9,435 bases of DNA, from NCBI GenBank assembly GCA_900544815.1, contig UQWT01000070.1, positions 1-9,435 of the forward strand. The letters run 5' to 3'. A program made the position numbers and the translations under genes. The DNA is from an uncultured Bacteroidales bacterium. Its GTDB lineage: Bacteria > Bacteroidota > Bacteroidia > Bacteroidales > UBA932. Under the pieces are notes generated by a model. It was not told the origin of the DNA, searched no databases, and was given only the letters and a program-made list of their open reading frames with translations. Of the stretch, positions 1-4,571 are shown piece by piece (the first letter of the stretch is position 1; every line of letters starts with the position of its first letter).

Positions 1-5
1 ATATT

Positions 6-626
6 CTATTCTTTAGAACACTCCCAAAATACAAAACCGTAATCCTCAAATGGTATTGTAAGGTAGCCGTTCTTTATTACTTTTTTATATGGCTCCTTTA
101 ATGGCTTGTATGTACACATGTCTAAACATGGGTTATCATATATTTCCAACAAAGTTCCATCAGCACATTTAACTATCCTTGATATATAGGTTCCATTGTT
201 ATTCTTTCCATCTATTTTTAATATTAAATATTTTCCACTTTTGTTATTAATCTTTTTTTTTTCAAACATCAAATCTGGTGTATCTGACAGGTAATAACAT
301 TCTCTATAAGTAATATTTTTTTTATCACTTCCACACCAATCAAAAACATACTTTCCCCTTTTATAAAAGGAAATAATAATATACCCTCCACTCTTTTTAA
401 AAATATCTGTTACATAATGTAACCAATGGTGTTCTGTAAGATCTTCAACTGTACAGTCTCTTACCTCAAGTCCTGCTGGAATTCGCTTTGAAAAAAGTTT
501 GTCTAAAGAGTCTACACTTACCCTTTGAGAGTAATAATTTGGTGGTTGACATATTATTTGGGCATTACAGATATTTGACGTTATTAACAATAATGCACAA
601 ACTGCAAAAAGATATTTTATTCCCAT
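6..626 (-). CDS. Secreted cysteine-rich protein of unknown function (206 aa)
   Basis: I do not recognise the family. The first 22 residues form a classical signal peptide: a short charged start (GIK), a hydrophobic core, and a cleavage site ending N-A before Q23. The predicted mature chain of about 184 residues has eight cysteines (26, 58, 98, 110, 154, 167, 171, 203), which suggests disulfides in the periplasm or outside the cell. No membrane segment follows and no enzyme motif is seen. The second half is rich in Lys, Tyr and Asn and has the alternating pattern of a beta-rich fold. The ATG lies only 12 bases after the stop of the peptidase remnant upstream, so the two probably shared a transcript. 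The gene is visibly AT-richer than the ligase gene. The stop (TAG) lies at the window edge, so what follows is unseen. Gene call good, function unknown. Confidence 0.75.
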   Translation of the reverse strand: MGIKYLFAVCALLLITSNICNAQIICQPPNYYSQRVSVDSLDKLFSKRIPAGLEVRDCTVEDLTEHHWLHYVTDIFKKSGGYIIISFYKRGKYVFDWCGSDKKNITYRECYYLSDTPDLMFEKKKINNKSGKYLILKIDGKNNNGTYISRIVKCADGTLLEIYDNPCLDMCTYKPLKEPYKKVIKNGYLTIPFEDYGFVFWECSKE

Positions 627-638
627 TTTTCTTTGTAT

Positions 639-872
639 TTAATTCTTATTCCCGGTTATCACGTAAACATAATTTCCATTTATAATATTTTTTTCACCCT
701 CTTTTAACGAGGTGGATTCCGGATCCATATAAATTAGTGTACCATCCGGGTAATATCCAACTATTACAATATTATGCCTTATATTTTCTCCGCCATACAT
801 GGAAACCATTACTAAATATCCCGAATCAATGGCACTAGAATAGCTTATAAAATTGGTGGTGTAAAATATTTG
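639..872 (-). pseudogene. C-terminal remnant of a papain-like / C39-like cysteine peptidase
   Basis: Minus-strand open frame of 77 codons, bounded upstream by a TGA at 873-875 and ending in TAA at 639-641. It lacks a plausible start and any signal sequence. The translation has the layout of the second half of a C39/papain-fold peptidase: 'AIDSGYLVMVSMYGG', then 'RHNIVIVGYYPDG', then 'LIYMDPES'. The His before the hydrophobic strand matches the catalytic His of such enzymes and the Asp of 'YMDP' the third triad member. The N-terminal half with the nucleophilic Cys is absent. Its 5' end overlaps, in another frame, the truncated lipoprotein copy, so a deletion or recombination has replaced the front of the gene. 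The secreted 206-aa gene follows after 12 bases. The family assignment rests on motif reading only. Confidence 0.5.
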
Positions 873-972
873 TCAACAAATTGAGTTTGTCTCCACCAAA
901 CCATTCATGAGAGCAGGAGTGGAACGCAAGGATTGCCATAAGGCAAAGAATGGGTAAGAGTCCTTTGTTCAT
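835..972 (-). pseudogene. Truncated second copy of the small lipoprotein gene
   Basis: From the ATG at 972-970 the first ~30 codons are almost identical to the lipoprotein at 3994-3608: the same signal sequence, 'FHSC' lipobox and 'SHE.F.GDK'. The similarity then stops, after a 6-base loss relative to the other copy, near position 873. The frame runs on through unrelated sequence to a TAG at 837-835, giving only 45 residues. The promoter and leader are intact, so it may still be transcribed and could yield a very short lipopeptide. It is most simply a dead fragment left by recombination. It overlaps the peptidase remnant in a different frame. Confidence 0.7.
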
Positions 973-1113
973 AAAAAATGTTTTTTAATGTGAATAATAT
1001 GGCACACTGTGCCGAAATGGAAAAACGGATACTACCGGCACTTTCTAATAATACAATCACAAAGGTATATAATATTATTACAAAAGCAAATATGATGTGG
1101 ATATTGCGGAAGT
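875..1113. repeat. Direct repeat, copy 1 (promoter, leader and lipoprotein start)
   Basis: Matches 3904-4134 in the same orientation. Over about 902-1043 I count roughly six substitutions and one indel, close to 95 % identity. The stretch 1044-1078 around the -7 box has diverged, and similarity returns over 1081-1113. Each copy holds, read on the minus strand, the last codons of a ligase gene, a promoter, a leader and the start of the lipoprotein gene. Offset between copies is about 3,022 bases. No terminal inverted repeats or target-site duplications were seen, so it looks like a segmental duplication rather than a transposon. Confidence 0.85.
1060..1090 (-). promoter_or_regulatory. Bacteroides-type promoter before the truncated lipoprotein copy
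   Basis: On the minus strand TTTG (1090-1087) is followed after exactly 19 bases by TACCTTTG (1067-1060), matching the -33/-7 consensus of Bacteroidota. Transcription would start near 1053 and leave a leader of about 80 nt before the ATG at 972. The -33 box lies inside the last codons of the ligase gene, which ends at 1078. The same elements with the same spacing occur in copy 2 although the bases between them have diverged, which supports function. Confidence 0.6.
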
Positions 1114-2871
1114 ATCATTCAGCCACTCTTTAACTTCGTTCCTTATTCTTAACACCATACTGCCTGTAATGCTTACCGGTTGCGAAAAGATTTTTTCCGC
1201 CATCCTGTATGCACTTGTGTAGTCTTTCATCTCAACATATAATTTGAACAGCATATAGTTTGGCATTATCCTGCAAGGAACCATATCAGACGCCAATTTA
1301 TACTGTTTTTCCGCTTCCCGATAAAGTTTCTGTTTCCGGTATAAATCGCCCAAATCACAAATCATCGTTGAGGTTGTTATGCTATTTGCAGCAATGTCCG
1401 AGATAACTTTTGTTGCCACCTTAGGCTCCAACTCATTGGAGGCCATCTTTGCAAAAAGGAGAGAAAAATCTTTATTGTGCCTTATTATATCATAACTGTC
1501 CGGCTGTAATAGAGCAATCATTGATATTCTGTTGTTGGAATTTACATGTACAAGCTCTTTTTGTATTGAATCATATCTCTGCTTGTAGTGGCAGAAATAT
1601 AGAAGAACGACAAACAATATGATAGTTGAAGCTGTCCGGCCGGTTCTATACGGAATATACTTAATCTTACAACCACCGCCCGCGCAGCAACCGTTGTCTG
1701 AAATACCCAGAATTATCGGGAAGAGAATAACTATAGGAAAAATATCTGCCGTATACAGAAAGCAGGACGACACAACCAACCATACAAGCAAAGGTTTGGC
1801 TATTAAACTTTTACCCTTAACAAGAACATAGCCTGCAATTGACAGAAACAACAATAATCCAACTATCCCCTGTTCACAGGCAATATGAATGAATTCATTG
1901 AATGCCTGATAATGATTGTTGGCAACCAAAATGTATTTGGAGTTAGGATTGACATTAAAATATTCTGCCTGCCTGTACATATACTGTCTCTTAAAAGATT
2001 CTGTTCCGTTGCCGAAAACAGGAGCCTGTTCAAACAGTTCCATACTCACCCTCCAGATAAGCAGCCTTGCGTCCGCAGATTTAGCTCTTATATGGTAACT
2101 GACCGCAACCATAAATAACAGCAATATGACGCTGCACGCAACGATAGCAGTTTTACAGACTTTTGTAAAATGTCTAAATCTGTCTGTTTGAAGTAAAACC
2201 ACAATGACTGCTGCAATCAATGCAATGAATGATGTTCTGGATTTGCACAGACAAAGAGCTGTAAACAAGATAACTATAAATATGATCTGCATTATCTTGA
2301 ATGGCTTTTCAGCCGTTTTATAGCTTTGTTTAAACAGTATAATTGCAGATACTATGCTTCCCGACAAATATACTGCGACATGCCCCGGATTGGCAAATGT
2401 GCCTGTAATATTAAAGCTCCCGTTGAGAGAACCGATGATTCCGCTGTGCTGTGCAAAAACAATTGCAGCTTGGATAAGACCTCCTACAATTAACAGATAC
2501 AACAACTTGACTGCATTGGCTTTTGTGGTTAATCTTGCCGTAACATATAACATTACAATCACACACCACCTTGCATAAAATAACGGCTCGTGAGAGGTTT
2601 TATGCAGTAAAAAAATGCCAAGCAGGTTGTACAGCAGGTATACACCAATGAGTATATCTATTTTTGAAACGGTAATAACGCATCCTTCATTTTTTGAAAA
2701 TATGGTAGAAATGGCGTATACCGTAAGGAACGCACTTAGTATGATTGCAGCTATAAAGTAACTGCTATATGATGTTAATCCTCTAAAGACGTAACCCGAA
2801 AGAGGGGATGCCAATGCAATAACTGATATTGCATATAGCGGTATATTCTCTTTCGGGTTAATGAATCGCAT
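1078..2871 (-). CDS. O-antigen-ligase-like (Wzy/WaaL superfamily) membrane protein with C-terminal TPRs
   Basis: An integral inner-membrane protein of 597 residues with about ten to twelve hydrophobic segments. It shows the Wzy_C/O-antigen ligase pattern: 'GTFANPGH' (157-164), 'KSRTSF' (210-215), 'DARLLIW' (267-273), 'GNGTESF' (287-293) and a periplasmic 'ANNHYQAFNEF' (317-327), then 'EQGIVGLLLF'. The Arg and His of these motifs correspond to residues important in WaaL-type glycosyl transfer from a lipid carrier. After the last membrane segment (about 415-428) comes a soluble tail with two TPR-like repeats (about 502-566). Such ligase-TPR proteins occur beside small secreted proteins in Bacteroidota, but the acceptor is not known from sequence. 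It starts 26 bases after the secreted 206-aa gene and is probably co-transcribed with it. Its last dozen codons lie in direct repeat copy 1 and overlap the next promoter. It may be a ligase for polysaccharide or for protein. Confidence 0.82.
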   Translation of the reverse strand: MRFINPKENIPLYAISVIALASPLSGYVFRGLTSYSSYFIAAIILSAFLTVYAISTIFSKNEGCVITVSKIDILIGVYLLYNLLGIFLLHKTSHEPLFYARWCVIVMLYVTARLTTKANAVKLLYLLIVGGLIQAAIVFAQHSGIIGSLNGSFNITGTFANPGHVAVYLSGSIVSAIILFKQSYKTAEKPFKIMQIIFIVILFTALCLCKSRTSFIALIAAVIVVLLQTDRFRHFTKVCKTAIVACSVILLLFMVAVSYHIRAKSADARLLIWRVSMELFEQAPVFGNGTESFKRQYMYRQAEYFNVNPNSKYILVANNHYQAFNEFIHIACEQGIVGLLLFLSIAGYVLVKGKSLIAKPLLVWLVVSSCFLYTADIFPIVILFPIILGISDNGCCAGGGCKIKYIPYRTGRTASTIILFVVLLYFCHYKQRYDSIQKELVHVNSNNRISMIALLQPDSYDIIRHNKDFSLLFAKMASNELEPKVATKVISDIAANSITTSTMICDLGDLYRKQKLYREAEKQYKLASDMVPCRIMPNYMLFKLYVEMKDYTSAYRMAEKIFSQPVSITGSMVLRIRNEVKEWLNDTSAISTSYLLL

Positions 2872-2897
2872 AATTATACTTACAGAATTGCTGAGTT

Positions 2898-3518
2898 TTA
2901 ATTATCAATTAAGTCAGACAATTTTACATGAACTTCATCCACAGGGAAGACATCATAGTCTTTCCCTACCAACCTTTCTCTTTTTTCATTCACTATAAAC
3001 TTTACTTTAGATTTTAGCAATTCCTCCAAATGCTCTATCCTTTGAGGAGGTATTGACCTCATTGTAGGAACATTTTCAATATTTATGTCAACAACCTCTT
3101 CTATCCTTTTTGTATGTTTATTTGCTGTAAACCTAAATGTAAAGGTTCCTACTGAACTTGATGGACCTATTGTACTATTAGGGTTATACTCTGCATTTAT
3201 ACTCTTTAGTTCTTCTTGCGTAAATGCTTCTTTTATAGCGTCTTTTACGGCAGTAACATCTTCTATTTTCATCACATTGCCAAAAACTGATAATCCTCCC
3301 ACCAATCTTCCTCTGTCATCCATAATAGTCCACTTCCTATTAAGACTATTATTATTGTGAAGGAAAATTTTAGTACTATAAGGTGATATCTCCACAGAAT
3401 AAGTGTACTTGTCTCCCTTTACCTCGGTTTTTCCGGTATAGTAATCTTTTTTATTTTGTGCATTAACTACCGCAAACGAAGAGATTGTAATAAGCGTAAG
3501 TAATAGTAATTTCTTCAT
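2898..3518 (-). CDS. Secreted protein of unknown function (206 aa)
   Basis: I chose the ATG at 3518 because it begins a perfect signal peptide (Lys-Lys, hydrophobic core, cleavage after 'VVNA' before Gln). The frame is open back to a GTG at 3611, but that would place 31 residues before the signal peptide. The mature part has no cysteine. It begins with a charged beta-rich stretch (KVEV/YSVEIS-like strands), then 'KWTIMDDRGRLVGGLSVFG', and ends in a helical then strand region around 'RIEHLEELLKSKVKFIV'. No catalytic motif is evident. It sits between the lipoprotein and the ligase-TPR gene with short gaps (89 and 26 bases), so one operon is likely, driven from the promoter at 4111-4081. Function unknown; a periplasmic or surface role is inferred from the signal peptide alone. 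Confidence 0.75.
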   Translation of the reverse strand: MKKLLLLTLITISSFAVVNAQNKKDYYTGKTEVKGDKYTYSVEISPYSTKIFLHNNNSLNRKWTIMDDRGRLVGGLSVFGNVMKIEDVTAVKDAIKEAFTQEELKSINAEYNPNSTIGPSSSVGTFTFRFTANKHTKRIEEVVDINIENVPTMRSIPPQRIEHLEELLKSKVKFIVNEKRERLVGKDYDVFPVDEVHVKLSDLIDN

Positions 3519-3607
3519 AATATCAATTATTTTAGATGAATTTTCACCATTTGCAAGTAATGAAAGGGTGGATTCTACTGCTACCATTGTTTCCTCGGAA
3601 TCGTACT

Positions 3608-3994
3608 TCACACACAGAATAATGTTTGATACATAGTAACCAACTCTGTAACAAAGCGGTGTTTGCCATCCTGCGGATAAAACATTGCAGCCCTCATTGC
3701 AAAGTCTCTTGAAAGTGGAATCTCAAAAGTAGTGAATCTGTCATTCTCGGCAGAGATGAATCTGTCCCACACCGGAATAAGGTTTTCGCCTGATAAGATA
3801 TCATCTGTTTTAGTTTCCGGAGGCATCAACAGCTGCGGCATGCTTAAATCCGTAGCATTCCCCTCAAAATAGGAACGGGCCTCATCAACAGCCGAATTGA
3901 GATTATGTTTGTCTCCGTCAAACCTTTCATGAGAGCAGGAGTGGAACGCAAGGATTGCCATAAGGCAAAGAATAGGTAAGAGTCCTTTGGTCAT
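3608..3994 (-). CDS. Small lipoprotein, probably shortened by a (TG)4 frameshift
   Basis: Residues 1-20 form a lipoprotein signal (Lys3, hydrophobic core, Cys20 in 'AFHSC'; the lipobox is atypical with His at -2, tolerable in Bacteroidota). The rest contains 'LNSAVDEARSYFEG' and 'LIPVWDRFISAENDRFTTFEIPL', a layout I recall from the N-terminal part of longer Bacteroidales secreted proteins of unknown function. The frame ends at TGA 3610-3608 within a (TG)4 tract (plus strand CACACACA, 3609-3616). One TG unit fewer would continue the strand as '...FCVKYDSEETMVAVESTL', running in frame into the next gene. The protein is therefore either a frameshifted or truncated pseudogene or a length-variable one. 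Its first 30 codons, leader and promoter are duplicated at 835-1113. Likely envelope-anchored; role unknown. Confidence 0.6.
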   Translation of the reverse strand: MTKGLLPILCLMAILAFHSCSHERFDGDKHNLNSAVDEARSYFEGNATDLSMPQLLMPPETKTDDILSGENLIPVWDRFISAENDRFTTFEIPLSRDFAMRAAMFYPQDGKHRFVTELVTMYQTLFCV

Positions 3995-4134
3995 AAAAAT
4001 GTTTTTTAATGTGAATAATATGGGACACTGTGCCTAAATGGGACAACGGATACTACCGGCACTTTTTACGTGTGCTATCGCAAAATTAAATATTATTATT
4101 GCAAAAGCAAATATGATGTAAATATTGCGAAAGT
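3904..4134. repeat. Direct repeat, copy 2
   Basis: Partner of 875-1113 in the same orientation. Besides the lipoprotein start, leader and promoter, its outer end (4134-4096, minus strand) reads T-F-A-I-F-T-S-Y-L-L-L-Q-stop. This matches the end of the ligase at copy 1 (T-S-A-I-S-T-S-Y-L-L-L-stop), although no ligase gene precedes it here. That points to a recombination joint between a former upstream cassette and the riboswitch region that begins just beyond. Confidence 0.8.
4081..4111 (-). promoter_or_regulatory. Promoter of the lipoprotein / secreted protein / ligase operon
   Basis: On the minus strand TTTG (4111-4108), 19 bases, then TAATTTTG (4088-4081): a full match to the Bacteroidota -33/-7 consensus. 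The start point would be near 4074, leaving a leader of about 80 nt. The leader contains GTGCC (4062-4058) that can pair with GGCAC (4034-4030) around a 23-nt loop. Those bases are conserved in copy 1. Confidence 0.65.
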
Positions 4135-4172
4135 TGGGCTCTTTGTCGGGAAGCAAAGTAAGAAATATTTTA

Positions 4173-4180
4173 TACATTTG
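4173..4180 (+). promoter_or_regulatory. -7 box of the riboswitch-receptor transcript
   Basis: TACATTTG matches TAnnTTTG. Its position predicts a start point at about 4185-4187, which is right at the first base of the FMN aptamer. No convincing -33 TTTG is found at the usual 19-23 base spacing; the nearest (4142-4145) is 27 bases away. Confidence 0.5.
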
Positions 4181-4187
4181 CGGCCGA

Positions 4188-4450
4188 ATCTTCAGGGCAG
4201 GGTGAAAGTCCCTACTGGCGGTATAGTCCGCGACCCCGTTTTATAGCCGATGCTATAAATTCAAAATTTAATAGGGATAGGGTTTTCAAGGCTTGCGAAA
4301 GCTTTTAAAATATATATTCCTTATTAAAGTTTTAGAAGTTTAGAAAAAAGTGCAAATGCAAAGTTTATAAAACTTTTTAATAAGCTTATAAAATGGGCTG
4401 ACTCGTTGAAACTACGAGACCAACAGTTAAAGTCTGGATGAAAGAAGTGA
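4188..4450 (+). ncRNA. FMN riboswitch (RFN element) with enlarged P4 domain
   Basis: The conserved 5' half of the FMN aptamer is present from 4188: 'TCTTCAGGGCAGGGTGAAAG', then 'TCCCTACTGGCGG' and 'GTCCGCGACCC'. The 3' half lies at about 4397-4447: the P5 hairpin 'ACTCGTTGAAACTACGAG', then 'ACCAACAG' and 'GTCTGGATGAAAGAAG'. CTTC (4190-4193) pairs with GAAG (4444-4447) as P1. The two halves are usually separated by a short variable P4. Here about 150 nt intervene, closed by a P4 stem. FMN riboswitches generally repress riboflavin synthesis or uptake genes when FMN is plentiful, which implies flavin-dependent control of the receptor downstream. The aptamer call is very secure; the mode of control is inferred. 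Confidence 0.93.
4234..4397 (+). other. Structured insertion in P4 of the FMN riboswitch
   Basis: A long P4 stem can form between 4234-4246 and 4386-4397 (CCC, a bulge, then GTTTTATAG against TTATAAAATGGG). Inside it are a 7-bp hairpin capped by a GNRA-type tetraloop GCGA (4288-4294/4299-4305) and a 15-bp, very A+T-rich hairpin with a 2-nt bulge (4320-4334/4368-4384) whose 3' arm abuts the P4 arm. A competing perfect inverted repeat, TTATAGC-CGAT-GCTATAA (4241-4258), overlaps the 5' P4 arm. Confidence 0.6.
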
Positions 4451-4571
4451 CAAAAAATGAGGTAGTGGCAATAGCCATATCCTTGTTTGGCTACGAACAT
4501 ATTCTTTAAAAGAATTGTTTGACTTATTACCCTGGGTTCATTTTTTATTTATTTATTAATTAATTCAAAAA
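4451..4571 (+). promoter_or_regulatory. Leader / possible expression platform of the FMN riboswitch
   Basis: 121 nt between aptamer and start codon. TGGC-AATA-GCCA (4466-4477) and TAGCCA/TGGCTA (4472-4477 with 4488-4493) share bases and exclude each other. AACA-t-ATTCTT (4496-4506) pairs with AAGAATTGTT (4510-4519), a 10-bp stem with one bulge. A T-run (4541-4546) follows 21 bases later, so it is not a textbook intrinsic terminator. The stretch before the ATG is A/T only with no Shine-Dalgarno sequence, as is normal in this phylum. Confidence 0.45.

Noticed and set aside
3519..3611. Start of the 206-aa secreted protein at GTG 3611
   Set aside because: It would put 31 residues before a perfect signal peptide beginning at 3518. 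These codons fit better as the lost tail of the lipoprotein gene.
875..4134. Composite transposon or insertion sequence
   Set aside because: The repeats are direct, carry promoter and coding starts, have no inverted ends or target duplication, and no transposase or integrase is present.
4141..4158. CTTTG...CAAAG inverted repeat before the riboswitch
   Set aside because: Only 5 bp, AT-rich, upstream of the predicted start point and not conserved anywhere else in the window.
4529..4546. ACCCTGGGT plus T-run as an intrinsic terminator before the receptor
   Set aside because: The stem is only 3 bp with a 3-nt loop, too weak to terminate by itself.
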